A stretch of DNA of 64,000 nt from Bacillus_BD oryzisoli (GTDB lineage: Bacteria > Bacillota > Bacilli > Bacillales > Cytobacillaceae): contig NZ_CP137640.1 of the NCBI RefSeq assembly GCF_036670025.1, forward strand, positions 5,986,001 through 6,050,000. The letters run 5' to 3'. Shown in pieces: positions 31,502 to 40,864 of the stretch. Below the pieces are notes generated by a model that was not told the DNA's origin, ran no database searches, and was given only the letters and a program-made list of their open reading frames with translations. Position numbers and translations under genes: made by a program. Numbering within the stretch: the first letter of the stretch is position 1; every line of letters starts with the position of its first letter.

Positions 31502-32095
31502 TTATTTATCAAGGTCTTCATCGAGATCCTCGTCTAAATCTTCGTCATCCTCATCTAAATCAAAATCATCATCAAGTTCTTCATCTAACTCCAGATCTTC
31601 TTCATCCTCATCTAGATCTAAATCATCATCAAGATCATCATCGTCATCATCTAAGTCTAGATCGTCATCATCTTCGTCATCCAAATCATCGTCATCATCT
31701 AATAGATCTTCGTCATCATCCAGTTCATCGAAGACATCTTCATCAAATTCATCTAATTCTAGATCGTCCTCATCGACAACCTTCTTAGCCTTTTTCTTCT
31801 TCTTCGCCTTTACAGGGTTGACGATTTCTTCCACCACTTGATCCACTGGGTACCATATACGAAGACCCCATTGATTATCTCCAATCGCTAAAAAGCGGCC
31901 GTCTATATTTAAATCCGTGTAAAATTGAGCAATTCTCTTTTTCAATTCCTCTTCAGAAAGGCCTGCAATGTTCGCCATCTCTTCCGTTAATTCTTTAAAA
32001 GAAATTGCCGCTTTTCGTTCCACCATAATTTCGTACGCAATCTCTATTAAAGACATTTCCATTATTTCTTCTTTTGAGTATTGAGCTAAACTCAA
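31502..32095 (-). CDS. rpoE: DNA-directed RNA polymerase delta subunit
   Basis: Delta speeds core recycling and increases promoter selectivity in Firmicutes. The N-terminal HARE-HTH domain (~1-90: YSKEEIMEMSLIEIAYEIM, RIAQFYTDLNIDGRFLAIGDNQWGLR) is followed by a basic KAKKKKKAKK patch and an Asp/Glu-only tail of ~90 residues that competes with nucleic acid. I chose the TTG at 32095 (MSLAQYSKEE) because AAAGGAAG lies upstream; an ATG ten codons earlier has no site. It directly precedes pyrG, as in B. subtilis. Confidence 0.96.
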   Translation of the reverse strand: MSLAQYSKEEIMEMSLIEIAYEIMVERKAAISFKELTEEMANIAGLSEEELKKRIAQFYTDLNIDGRFLAIGDNQWGLRIWYPVDQVVEEIVNPVKAKKKKKAKKVVDEDDLELDEFDEDVFDELDDDEDLLDDDDDLDDEDDDDLDLDDDDDDLDDDLDLDEDEEDLELDEELDDDFDLDEDDEDLDEDLDEDLDK

Positions 32096-32315
32096 GATCC
32101 GCACTTCCTTTCTATCTAATCCCATTCACTGTTGCCATACGTAAAGCCCGTCCATCAGGAAAAATTACCGGACTGGCTACTTTTGAGTTTTATGTAATCG
32201 GCTATTTCACAATGAATCGTGCTAGGTTAACGCTAAAATACATATTCTTCATTATAAACAAAATACTGGTGTTTATGCTAGGTCTAGCTGATGATTCTAG
32301 CATATTTTTCGCAAC

Positions 32316-32537
32316 TTATTTCTTTGAGGATTGTAATTTTTCCTTAAGCGGCCTCTTCTTAGCAACAGTCTCTGTTTTTGGGCGGTCCCGAAATGCCTTT
32401 CGCCCCAATAGAAAGAAATAGATGGAGAATAAAAAGAATGGAATGGCCCCGAGCTGTTGTTTGTATAGATAATACGTACCGGTCAACGCCCCAGCCCAAC
32501 CAATAATCATAATTATAAACCGCTTCAAGCCGTTCAC
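32316..32537 (-). CDS. Small predicted membrane protein
   Basis: This 73-residue frame has two membrane segments (~6-24, 31-46) and a basic C-terminal tail (RKAFRDRPKTETVAKKRPLKEKL), so the tail is probably in the cytoplasm. The start is a GTG at 32537 or a TTG nine bases on; the ribosome site (AGGAT) is weak. I do not recognise the family. The pattern of hydrophobic segments and positive tail makes it more convincing than chance, but no homolog can be named. It lies between rpoE and the structured element upstream. Confidence 0.5.
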   Translation of the reverse strand: MNGLKRFIIMIIGWAGALTGTYYLYKQQLGAIPFFLFSIYFFLLGRKAFRDRPKTETVAKKRPLKEKLQSSKK

Positions 32538-32548
32538 ATCCTGATATC

Positions 32549-32770
32549 AAATTCGCCCGTCGAATTTGAGTCCGGATTTTTATCGAGCTTGCTCGATAAA
32601 TTACCCTTAAAAAATCCGAGACATCCGCCGGAGGCTTAACTTCATTCAGCCGGGTTTGAATCCCTACTGAATCGAAGAGCAATTTGCATTCTTTTACCAC
32701 TTAGAGAAGTGAAGGACTTCTGTACCTGTGCAAGCTTTCGGTACAAAAAACATTTGCTGAATGAAGTTAA
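32549..32770. repeat. Multi-hairpin structured element
   Basis: Successive stems: AAATTCG/CGAATTT (32549-32567); CGGATTTTT (32573-32581) with AAAAATCCG (32610-32618), enclosing ATCGAGC-TT-GCTCGAT; then TTAACTTCATTCAGC (32636-32650) with GCTGAATGAAGTTAA (32756-32770), a perfect 15-bp inverted repeat enclosing AGAAGT/ACTTCT (32705-32721) and TGTACC/GGTACA (32721-32745). No open frame of note. It could be a small mobile element (MITE-like) or a structured RNA. The other parts of 32126-33000 hold the small gene and two palindromes. Confidence 0.6.
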
Positions 32771-32932
32771 AATAGAGTATCCTACATCCTTCCCAATCCA
32801 AGGAAATCTCATAAGACTATACTATCATCAATATGTAAAAATGTTGTCAAAACCCGTATTTTTCTCTATTATTCCATAAAAATTCATATAAACGTTAACA
32901 ACCCGGCACAAAATTTAACACATTAAAGCGCT

Positions 32933-32994
32933 GGGGGTCAGACCCCCGGCACGCTAATACGGTAAAGCATTGGGGGACTGTCCCCCAATGCTTT
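32933..32994 (-). terminator. Two palindromes 3' of icmF
   Basis: GGGGGTCAGACCCCC (32933-32947) and AAAGCATTGGGGGAC-T-GTCCCCCAATGCTTT (32964-32994, 15-bp arms). The second starts seven bases past the icmF stop and would end its transcript. No T run follows, so it may act as a repeat rather than an intrinsic terminator. Confidence 0.5.
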
Positions 32995-33000
32995 AAAGCA

Positions 33001-36000
33001 CTACATGTTTCTGCGGTATTGGCCGCCTACTTCGTAGAGGGCGCGGGTGATTTGGCCGAGGCTGGCGACTTTGACGGTTTCCATTAGTTCGTTGAAGATG
33101 TTGCCTCCGCTGACGGCTGTTTCTTTCAGCCTCTCTAGCGCGGTATCGACTGCTTCTTTATTCTGCTCCTGGAAACTCCTTAAGTTTCGAATCTGCAGTT
33201 CCTTTTCTTCCCTCGATGCACGTGCCAGCTGCATATGATCCAATTCTTCCTCCGCAGGCAGGTTCGGATTCAAGTACGTATTCACACCGATAATCGGCAG
33301 TGCCCCGGTTGACTTTAACGTTTCATAATACATCGACTGCTCTTGGATCTGCCCGCGCTGGTACTGCGTTTCCATCGCGCCGAGCACGCCGCCCCTGTCA
33401 TCAATCCGCTCAAACTCCCTCAGAACCGCTTCCTCAACAAGCTCCGTCAGCTCTTCTATCACAAACGAGCCCTGCAGTGGATTTTCGTTTTTCGTTAGGC
33501 CATACTCCTTTGTAATGATCATTTGAATCGCCATCGCCCTGCGTACCGATTCCTCCGTCGGCGTTGTAATCGCCTCGTCATAGGCATTCGTATGCAGCGA
33601 ATTGCAGTTATCCTGTAAAGCCATCAACGCCTGCAGCGTCGTGCGAATATCATTAAAATCAATTTCCTGCGCATGCAGGGACCGCCCCGAGGTCTGAATA
33701 TGATATTTCAACTTTTGACTTCGCTCGTTTGCCCCGTACTTATCACGCATCACGATCGCCCAAATCCTTCGTGCAACGCGGCCGATTACACAGTATTCCG
33801 GATCTAACCCGTTTGAAAAAAAGAACGATAAGTTTGGCGCAAAGTCATCAATCTTCATCCCTCTGCTCAAATAATACTCAACATACGTAAACCCATTCGC
33901 CAATGTAAAAGCCAGCTGCGAAATCGGGTTCGCTCCTGCTTCGGCAATATGATAACCCGAAATTGACACCGAATAATAATTGCGGACCTGATGATCAATG
34001 AAATACTGCTGAATATCGCCCATCATCCTTAAAGCAAACTCCGTCGAGAAAATACACGTATTCTGCCCCTGGTCCTCTTTTAAAATGTCCGCTTGCACCG
34101 TCCCGCGTACCATCTTTAGTGCCGCCGCATTAACCTCGGCATACTCCGCTTCCGTTAACGCCCGGCCAAGCTCCACTTCCTTCCTTTCCACCTGCTGCGC
34201 AATCGCTGTGTTCATGAACATCGCCAGGATAATCGGCGCCGGCCCGTTAATGGTCATCGAAACAGAAGTCGCTGGATCACATAAATCAAAGTCGGCATAC
34301 AGCTTTTTCATGTCATCGAGCGTACAAACGCTGACCCCGCTCTCACCGACCTTGCCAAAAATATCAGGGCGCTCATCAGGGTCCTCTCCGTACAAGGTCA
34401 CAGAATCGAACGCCGTGCTGAGGCGCTTCGCCTTATCATCCTTTGACAAATAATGAAAACGGCGGTTCGTCCGCTCCGGCGTTCCCTCACCGGCAAACTG
34501 TCGCTTCGGGTCCTCTCCTTCCCGTTTAAACGGAAACACGCCTGCCGTATATGGAAACCGACCAGGCACATTTTCACGGTACACCCAGGAAATAATTTCT
34601 CCATAATCCCTGTATTTCGGAAGCGCCACCTTCGGAATCAACAAGCCTGACAAGCTCCTCGACTTTAGAACAGTCACGATTTCTTTATCGCGAACCCTTG
34701 TCGTGAATTGCTCCCCGTCATACAGCTCCTGTGTATTTTCCCACTGCTCCAGAATCCGCCTCGACTCAAGCGTCAGCCGCTCCAGCACTGACTCCTTAAT
34801 CCTCTCAAGCTCAGAAACCACTTCATCCTGAGGGCTGCTCTGCTCCTGCACCGCCTGAATCGCACCCTCTAGCTGGAACAGCTTTCGTGCCAAATCAGCC
34901 TGCTCTTCGGCCTTCCGTTTATACGACCGCACTGCAGTGGCCGCCTCACGCAAATAGGAGCGCTGCTCATTTGGAATAATCACATACTGCTTCACAACCT
35001 TTTCTTTTTTTGAAAAAGAAGTGCGCCAATCCAGGCCCATTTTTTCATTCAAATGCTGAACCAATGCTGCCCACAGCGCATTCGTCCCCGCATCGTTAAA
35101 CTGACTGGCAATCGTACCGTACACCGGCATCTCCTCAAGGCTCTTTTCAAACAGCATATGGCTGCGCTGATACTGCTTTTGCACCTGAGTTTTGGCATCC
35201 TCAGAGCCTTTACGCTCAAATTTATTAATTACGATAAGATCGGCATAATCAATCATATCGATCTTTTCCAGCTGTGAAGGCGCACCGAACTCGCTTGTCA
35301 TGACATACATCGAGACATCACAAATATCCGTGATGGCTGCATCCCCCTGCCCGATGCCGCTCGTCTCAACGACGATCAGATCATAGCCGGCTGCCTGCAC
35401 AACCCGGATCGCATCTTGAATCGCCGCTGATAATTCGGATTTTGACTGACGTGTTGCCATGCTTCGCATATAGACCCGCGGTGAAAAAATTGCATTCATC
35501 CGGATTCGGTCGCCAAGGAGCGCTCCCCCTGTTTTTTGCTTCGTTGGATCGACGGATAAAACGGCTGCCCTTTTTTCCGGAAAGTCCTGTAAAAAGCGGC
35601 GGATCAGCTCATCGGTCAACGTACTTTTTCCCGCGCCGCCTGTTCCTGTAATCCCTAGGACAGGGACATCCTTCGCCAGCGTTTTTATTTTTTCAAAAAC
35701 CACCTCATCAAGATCCCGCCTGCTGTCAACCCTCTGTTCAGCAAGTGAAATCAACCTCGCAATCGTATTCACCTCACCTGCGGAGATTTTTTCAACTGAA
35801 ACCTCTGATCCTGCCGAAGACGGTACAACCGGATAATCGCATTCTCTCAGCATTGTATTGATCATGCCCTGCAGCCCATCTCGCCGCCCGTCCTCAGGAG
35901 AAAAAATCCGTGCGACGCCGTACGCATGAAGCTCATTTATTTCCCGTGGAATGATCACGCCTCCGCCCCCGCCATAAACCCGAATATGGGAAGCATTTTT

Positions 36001-36264
36001 TTCCTTTAAAAGATCCACCATGTATTTGAAGTATTCTATATGTCCCCCCTGGTAGGAAGAAACAGCGATCCCTTGGACATCCTCCTGGATCGCTGCATTC
36101 ACCACTTCCTCAACCGACCGGTTATGCCCTAGATGAACCACCTCTGCTCCGCTCGCCTGGAGAATTCTCCGCATGATATTAATCGAGGCATCATGCCCAT
36201 CATACAAGCTTGAAGCGGTCACAAACCGAATCTTATTAGTTGGCAGATACATTTCTGGTTTCAC
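33001..36264 (-). CDS. icmF: Fused isobutyryl-CoA mutase with its G-protein chaperone (IcmF)
   Basis: This 1087-residue adenosylcobalamin enzyme interconverts isobutyryl-CoA and n-butyryl-CoA (often also isovaleryl/pivalyl-CoA). Domains in order: B12-binding (~10-145) with the ligand His in DGHDAS (22-27); a MeaI-type GTPase (~190-420) with P-loop GTGGAGKS (207-214) and NKFERKGSEDA; a linker; and the mutase barrel (~555-1085) with RFPYTAGVFP, SVSISGYHIAEAGANP and RRIWAIVMRDKYGA. The GTG start at 36264 follows AAGGAG and overlaps the TetR gene by 29 bases, so the two are coupled. It links branched-chain acyl-CoA breakdown to the beta-oxidation genes upstream. Confidence 0.96.
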   Translation of the reverse strand: MKPEMYLPTNKIRFVTASSLYDGHDASINIMRRILQASGAEVVHLGHNRSVEEVVNAAIQEDVQGIAVSSYQGGHIEYFKYMVDLLKEKNASHIRVYGGGGGVIIPREINELHAYGVARIFSPEDGRRDGLQGMINTMLRECDYPVVPSSAGSEVSVEKISAGEVNTIARLISLAEQRVDSRRDLDEVVFEKIKTLAKDVPVLGITGTGGAGKSTLTDELIRRFLQDFPEKRAAVLSVDPTKQKTGGALLGDRIRMNAIFSPRVYMRSMATRQSKSELSAAIQDAIRVVQAAGYDLIVVETSGIGQGDAAITDICDVSMYVMTSEFGAPSQLEKIDMIDYADLIVINKFERKGSEDAKTQVQKQYQRSHMLFEKSLEEMPVYGTIASQFNDAGTNALWAALVQHLNEKMGLDWRTSFSKKEKVVKQYVIIPNEQRSYLREAATAVRSYKRKAEEQADLARKLFQLEGAIQAVQEQSSPQDEVVSELERIKESVLERLTLESRRILEQWENTQELYDGEQFTTRVRDKEIVTVLKSRSLSGLLIPKVALPKYRDYGEIISWVYRENVPGRFPYTAGVFPFKREGEDPKRQFAGEGTPERTNRRFHYLSKDDKAKRLSTAFDSVTLYGEDPDERPDIFGKVGESGVSVCTLDDMKKLYADFDLCDPATSVSMTINGPAPIILAMFMNTAIAQQVERKEVELGRALTEAEYAEVNAAALKMVRGTVQADILKEDQGQNTCIFSTEFALRMMGDIQQYFIDHQVRNYYSVSISGYHIAEAGANPISQLAFTLANGFTYVEYYLSRGMKIDDFAPNLSFFFSNGLDPEYCVIGRVARRIWAIVMRDKYGANERSQKLKYHIQTSGRSLHAQEIDFNDIRTTLQALMALQDNCNSLHTNAYDEAITTPTEESVRRAMAIQMIITKEYGLTKNENPLQGSFVIEELTELVEEAVLREFERIDDRGGVLGAMETQYQRGQIQEQSMYYETLKSTGALPIIGVNTYLNPNLPAEEELDHMQLARASREEKELQIRNLRSFQEQNKEAVDTALERLKETAVSGGNIFNELMETVKVASLGQITRALYEVGGQYRRNM

Positions 36265-36916
36265 AATAAATGCACTCCTTTGTCTTCTCCTTAACCCCTT
36301 TGGCCCCCTCTACTAAAAACTCCATCTGCAGCTCAATATACTCTTCAAGTGTGAATAATTTCCGCAGCTCCCAGCGCCTGAACGCCCACATTTGTCCCTG
36401 CACGTAAATATTATGGGAATGCATCTTAATTTGATTTTCTGATAAACTGAGCTCGCCGTTTTCCACACAGCGTTCAATCATTTGTTTAAACACATCCACC
36501 ATTTCCAATTCCTTATGGAGTACATATGGAAGGGCATCCTTTGGCAGCGATTTGACCTCCTGATACATAACAAGTACCTCATCCTGCATCTCATCGACGA
36601 CCCGGAAGAAGTTCGCAATGGCCTGCTTGAGCTCTTCAAGGGTCGTCTGCGGTTTTGTGTCAAGGATCTCGTACAGTCTCTCCCGTACTTGATCATAAAT
36701 CCGGTCACAGACAAGATAGAGGACATCCTCTTTTGTCCGAATATACTCATATAAGGTCCCGATGCTAAAACCGGCAGACCTCGCAATTTCCCTAGTCGTT
36801 GTCCGGTGAAAGCCTTTTTCGATAAAAAGCTTTACCGCTCCATTAATCATTTGGTCTCTCCGTTTTTGGATAAGACGCTCATCTTTTACTGATGCATGCA
36901 CCTCTCGTTTTTTCAT
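36236..36916 (-). CDS. TetR/AcrR-family regulator of the acyl-CoA module
   Basis: This 226-residue protein has an N-terminal TetR helix-turn-helix (~17-63: QMINGAVKLFIEKGFHRTTTREIARSAGFSIGTLYEYIRTKEDVLY) and a helical ligand-binding domain (~70-205). It lies within the acyl-CoA operon and overlaps icmF, so it probably represses this module and is released by an acyl-CoA, as FadR/YsiA-type regulators are. The operator was not found by eye. The ATG at 36916 has GGTAGG upstream. Confidence 0.88.
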   Translation of the reverse strand: MKKREVHASVKDERLIQKRRDQMINGAVKLFIEKGFHRTTTREIARSAGFSIGTLYEYIRTKEDVLYLVCDRIYDQVRERLYEILDTKPQTTLEELKQAIANFFRVVDEMQDEVLVMYQEVKSLPKDALPYVLHKELEMVDVFKQMIERCVENGELSLSENQIKMHSHNIYVQGQMWAFRRWELRKLFTLEEYIELQMEFLVEGAKGVKEKTKECIYCETRNVSAN

Positions 36917-37176
36917 TGATACCTACCCGCCTGTCTATATAATAGGAAATAAATAGTCTAAAAATTAGAAAAATTAATGAGCCATGCCTCCAAAGATGAA
37001 CGTGAGTACATAGCTATTTTACGGCTTATAACCTTTCCTGCTTCCTTTTCCTGTACTAAAGAACTGCGCTTTTACTTAGAACATTTTCGATCTTCTCTGT
37101 ATCTTCTCATTATACAACAAATTGCGTCAGAACATTAAAAACTTTCCGTATTATTCATATTGAAAATTAAATATTT

Positions 37177-38310
37177 TCATAGCATCCGGGAGATAACGAG
37201 ACGCTGGATTTCCTGCGTTCCTTCATAAATCTGCGTAATTTTAGCATCCCGCATAAACCGCTCTACCGGATAATCCTTTGTATAGCCATAACCGCCAAAT
37301 ACCTGCACCGCCTCTGTTGTCACCTTCATCGCCGTATCCCCAGCAAACAGCTTTGACATCGCTGACTCCTTTCCGTAGGTTAGACCCTCCGATTCCCGCC
37401 ACGCTGCCTGATAGGTTAACAGCCGCGCTGCTTCAATGCTTGTTGCCATATCCGCCAGTTTAAAGGAGATTCCTTGCTGGGCTGCGATCGGCTTCCCAAA
37501 TTGATGGCGCTGCTTTGCATAAGCAACAGCCGCATCCAATGCACCCTGGGCGATTCCTACAGCCTGCGCCGCGATGCCGTTCCGCCCGCCGTCTAAGGTC
37601 ATCATGGCTATTTTAAAGCCTTCTCCCACCTTACCGAGCACGTTTTCCTTTGGAATTTGACAATCTTGAAAAATAATTTCCGTTGTCGGCGAGGATCGAA
37701 TGCCAAGCTTCTTTTCCTTTTTTCCAATGGAAAATCCCGGCGCCTCCTTTTCCACAATAAAGGCAGTCGTCCCCTTCTGCTTCGCTGCAGGATCGGTCAA
37801 AGCAAATACAACATAAATGTCAGCAATTCCGCCATTGGTGATAAAAATTTTCGAGCCGTTTAAGACATAATGATCGCCCTCAAGCTTTGCTGTCGTCTTC
37901 ATTGCGCCTGCATCAGATCCGCTTCCAGGTTCAGTTAATCCGTAAGCACCGATTTTTTCACCTAATGCCATCGGCTTGAGGTATTTTTGCTTCTGCGATT
38001 CGGTGCCGAATTTATATAGCGGCCACCCAGCAAGGGATGTATGGGCTGATAAGGTAACAGCTGTCGAGGCGCAGACACGGGCTAACTCCTCGACAGCTAT
38101 ACAGTAAGCCAAATAATCGCTGCCGATGCCGCCGTATTCCTCCGGCCATGGGATCCCCATTAAGCCGAGCTCCGCCATTTTATCGATTATGTCACGGTCA
38201 AAGCGCTCCTCCTCATCCCGCTCGGCAGCCGTAGGGGCCACCTCGTTCTGAGCAAAATCCCTGACCATCTTTCGAATCATTTCATGCTCTTCAGATAATG
38301 TAAAATTCAT
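37177..38310 (-). CDS. Acyl-CoA dehydrogenase, short-chain type (first)
   Basis: This 377-residue flavoenzyme oxidises acyl-CoA to the 2-enoyl-CoA, passing electrons to ETF. Seen: TLSEEHEMIRKMVRDFA, YGLTEPGSGSDAGAM (flavin loop), FITNGG, GGRNGIAAQAVGIAQGAL, the FAD-binding FGGYGYTKDYPVERFMRDAKI and the catalytic Glu in IYEGTQEIQRLVIS. Length is standard. The paralogue directly upstream (38373-39488) shares all motifs; substrate ranges may differ (butyryl versus branched-chain). It is one of five same-strand genes of the module. Confidence 0.94.
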   Translation of the reverse strand: MNFTLSEEHEMIRKMVRDFAQNEVAPTAAERDEEERFDRDIIDKMAELGLMGIPWPEEYGGIGSDYLAYCIAVEELARVCASTAVTLSAHTSLAGWPLYKFGTESQKQKYLKPMALGEKIGAYGLTEPGSGSDAGAMKTTAKLEGDHYVLNGSKIFITNGGIADIYVVFALTDPAAKQKGTTAFIVEKEAPGFSIGKKEKKLGIRSSPTTEIIFQDCQIPKENVLGKVGEGFKIAMMTLDGGRNGIAAQAVGIAQGALDAAVAYAKQRHQFGKPIAAQQGISFKLADMATSIEAARLLTYQAAWRESEGLTYGKESAMSKLFAGDTAMKVTTEAVQVFGGYGYTKDYPVERFMRDAKITQIYEGTQEIQRLVISRML

Positions 38311-38372
38311 ATTTATACCCCTTTGTTCGTATATACTATAAAGTCCTTTTTTAGAAATACATAGTCTCCAGT

Positions 38373-39488
38373 TTATAAATGCTTACTGATAACCATCCGC
38401 TGAATTTCACTTGTTCCTTCATAGATTTCGGTAATTTTCGCATCGCGGAAATAGCGTTCAACCGGGTACACATCTGTATATCCGTGTTCACCAAGCACTT
38501 GAATCGCCTCTGTTGTGACGTAAACGGCGGTTTTCGAAGCAAATAATTTCGCAATCGAGGCTTCTTTTCCGCATGGAAGTCCCTTTTGCTTCAAATCGGC
38601 AGCCCGATAGACTAATAGTTTGGCAGCTTCGAGATTGGCGGCCATATCAGCAAGTTTAAACGCAATCCCCTGCCCTTTTTGTGTTTGGTTATTTTTTGAA
38701 AAAGTAACAGCTGTCTCAAAGGCAGCTTCGGCTATTCCGAGCGCCTGTGCAGCGATACCGATACGGCCGAATTCTAGATTAGCCAGGGCAATCCGGAAGC
38801 CCTCACCATCATTGCCAAGCCGGTTTGCAGCTGGTATTTTCATATTTTCAAAGTGCAGCTGCCTTGTTCGTGAGCCATGAAGTCCCATTTTCTGTTCGTC
38901 CTTACCGAAAATCAAACCGGGTGTGTTTTTTTCAACGATAAATGCCGTAATGCCCCTGCTTCTTTGCGCCGGGTCTGTTACAGCAAAGAGGATATAAATA
39001 TCGGCCTCCCCTCCATTTGTAATAAAAAGCTTGGAGCCATTGATCACATAGTGGTCTCCCGTTTTAACGGCTTTCGTTTTAAGATTCGCTGCATCCGACC
39101 CTGCGCCCGCCTCAGTCAGGCAAAAGGCTCCTAAATACTGCCCTGCGGCCAGCTTTGGGACGTAAGCTTGCTTCTGCTCCTCCGTTCCGAAAAGAAGGAT
39201 CGGATTCGTCCCGACCGAGGTATGGACAGAGAGGATAACCCCAACCGTTGCGCTGACCTTTGAAAGCTCATGAATCGTTACAATATAAGAAGTAAAGTCC
39301 CTTTCTTGACCGCCGTATTTCTGCGGAACAGGGATCCCCATGAAGCCGAGCTTCCCCATTTTTTCGAGGATCTCTCGGGGGAACTCCCCCTGCTCCATCC
39401 GGGGGATAAAGGGATTTATTTCCTTTTCAGCAAAATCAATGACCTGTTTCCTTATCAGCTTCTGATTTTTTGTAAAAGCCAGGTCCAT
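38373..39488 (-). CDS. Acyl-CoA dehydrogenase, short-chain type (second)
   Basis: This 371-residue paralogue of the dehydrogenase 62 bases downstream has the same order of motifs: FTKNQKLIRKQVIDFAEKEI, FCLTEAGAGSDAANL, FITNGGEADIYI, GRIGIAAQALGIAEAAF, LGEHGYTDVYPVERYFRDAKI and catalytic Glu in YEGTSEIQRMVISKHL. One residue change is QVLGEHGYT against the usual QVFGGYGYT in the FAD region. The ATG at 39488 is preceded by GTGGGGATCAT. Together the two suggest breakdown of more than one short acyl chain. Confidence 0.94.
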   Translation of the reverse strand: MDLAFTKNQKLIRKQVIDFAEKEINPFIPRMEQGEFPREILEKMGKLGFMGIPVPQKYGGQERDFTSYIVTIHELSKVSATVGVILSVHTSVGTNPILLFGTEEQKQAYVPKLAAGQYLGAFCLTEAGAGSDAANLKTKAVKTGDHYVINGSKLFITNGGEADIYILFAVTDPAQRSRGITAFIVEKNTPGLIFGKDEQKMGLHGSRTRQLHFENMKIPAANRLGNDGEGFRIALANLEFGRIGIAAQALGIAEAAFETAVTFSKNNQTQKGQGIAFKLADMAANLEAAKLLVYRAADLKQKGLPCGKEASIAKLFASKTAVYVTTEAIQVLGEHGYTDVYPVERYFRDAKITEIYEGTSEIQRMVISKHL

Positions 39489-39822
39489 ATGATCCCCACT
39501 TTCTGCTGCTTTGTTGACGTTATATTGTTCTCAAGAAGGGTATTTCTTAGTTAAAATGGAATAAAAGGTTAAACTACGGATAAGTGCCCAAAAACCGCGG
39601 AAATTTTTTTGAGGGCTGCAGATTGATAGAACCAGTTACTGATTTCCTCCCATTTATAGCGCGGTTAACTATAGAATCTATTCATTTTCCTTTGTTTTAG
39701 TTGCTAACCTCCGGGACTTCAGCTAATTTCCTTTCACATCCCCCCAAATCAGCTAATTTTCCTTTAAAAATTACTGCCCCACCTGCCCAAAAACCAAGCC
39801 AATCCGCAATAATCCCTGCCCC
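39489..39822. other. Gap with a two-unit relic of the 21-bp array
   Basis: No gene. On the minus strand TTATCCGTAG (from 39583) and TTTCCGCGG (from 39604) are 21 bp apart and match the TATCC array consensus with its TTTTTGGGCAC spacer; this is a decayed copy 4. A TCAGCTAATTTTCCTTT motif repeats two or three times at ~39680-39765. Confidence 0.5.
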
Positions 39823-40674
39823 CTATTTATATTCATAAAACCCTCGGCCTGCTTTTCTGCCAAGCCAGCCTGCTTTTACATATTTTCGCAGCAAGGGGCA
39901 CGGACGATATTTATCTTCGCCAAGGCCTTCATGGAGGGTCTCCATGATATAGAGGCATGTATCTAGCCCGATGAAATCAGCAAGTGTTAACGGTCCCATT
40001 GGGTAATTCATACCAAGCTTCATGACCTCATCAATTGCCTCCCTCGATGCGACACCTTCGTATAAAGCAAACACAGCTTCATTGATCATCGGCATCAGAA
40101 CTCGGTTTGACACAAAGCCGGGAAAATCATTCACTTCCACCGGTACCTTTTCCAATGTTTTCGTAATGGTCTCAATCGTTTCATATACTTCATCAGCGGT
40201 AGCGAGACCGCGGATAATTTCAACTAGCTTCATCACTGGGACAGGATTCATAAAATGCATGCCAATGACCTTTTCCGGACGGTTTGTGGCCGCCGCTATT
40301 TCGGTGATTGGGAGCGAGGATGTATTGCTCGCCAGAATCGTATGCTCCGGTGTGATCCTATCAAGCTCGCGGAAGATTTGCGTTTTAATGTTCATATTTT
40401 CAACCGCGGCTTCGATGACGAAGTCCACATCCCTCGCATCCTCAAGATTGGTAGACAAGGAAATGAGTGACAGGATTGCTTCCATCTCTTCCGTCTTCAT
40501 GAGGTTTTTATTTACCTGCCGCAAAAGGTTGATGCGGATGGTGTTCTTTCCTTGTTCTGTCAATTGGAGATTCAGGTCATTCAAAATCACATCATAGCCT
40601 GCCTGTGCACACACTTGAGCGATTCCGGAACCCATCTGACCGGCACCAACGACCATTATTTTTTCAACCTTCAT
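39823..40674 (-). CDS. 3-hydroxybutyryl-CoA dehydrogenase
   Basis: This 283-residue enzyme oxidises 3-hydroxyacyl-CoA with NAD(P) in beta-oxidation (MmgB/Hbd type). The Rossmann loop is VVGAGQMGSGIAQVCAQAG (~7-25). The signature HFMNPVPVMKLVEIIRG carries the catalytic His, and GFVSNRVLMPMINEA and NYPMGPLTLADFIGLD follow. I use ATG 40674 (MKVEKIMVVG), which follows TGGAGGTGTCAA; the frame extends upstream without a site. It sits between thiolase and dehydrogenases, completing the cycle except for a hydratase. Confidence 0.95.
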   Translation of the reverse strand: MKVEKIMVVGAGQMGSGIAQVCAQAGYDVILNDLNLQLTEQGKNTIRINLLRQVNKNLMKTEEMEAILSLISLSTNLEDARDVDFVIEAAVENMNIKTQIFRELDRITPEHTILASNTSSLPITEIAAATNRPEKVIGMHFMNPVPVMKLVEIIRGLATADEVYETIETITKTLEKVPVEVNDFPGFVSNRVLMPMINEAVFALYEGVASREAIDEVMKLGMNYPMGPLTLADFIGLDTCLYIMETLHEGLGEDKYRPCPLLRKYVKAGWLGRKAGRGFYEYK

Positions 40675-40753
40675 TTGACACCTCCATTTTGTAACCTGCT
40701 TTAACTTGCAGTTAGACACCATTCAAAATCTTTTATATATAAAAACCTGTTAC

Positions 40754-40787
40754 GGCCGGTATGGCCCGAAAAGAGGGTCAATACCGG
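40754..40787. other. Hairpin between thiolase and hydroxybutyryl-CoA dehydrogenase genes
   Basis: GCCGGTAT (40754-40761) pairs with ATACCGGC (40780-40787), with GGCCC/GGGTC inside. No T run, so it may be a processing or stability hairpin rather than a terminator. Confidence 0.4.
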
Positions 40788-40864
40788 CAATGACACAGGC
40801 CTATCGCACTTTCCAGCTATCATCACAAAACTGTTTTCAAAGATCGCCATTTAGAGAGCAGCTC

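Noticed and set aside
31447..31788. His/Arg/Leu-rich plus-strand frame of 113 codons
   Set aside because: It is antisense to the Asp/Glu-rich tail of rpoE; the GAT/GAC/GAA runs read as CAT/ATC on the other strand.
36478..36786. Minus-strand frame of 102 codons within the TetR gene
   Set aside because: It is a shadow in another frame of the TetR coding sequence, which has clear domain motifs and a ribosome site.
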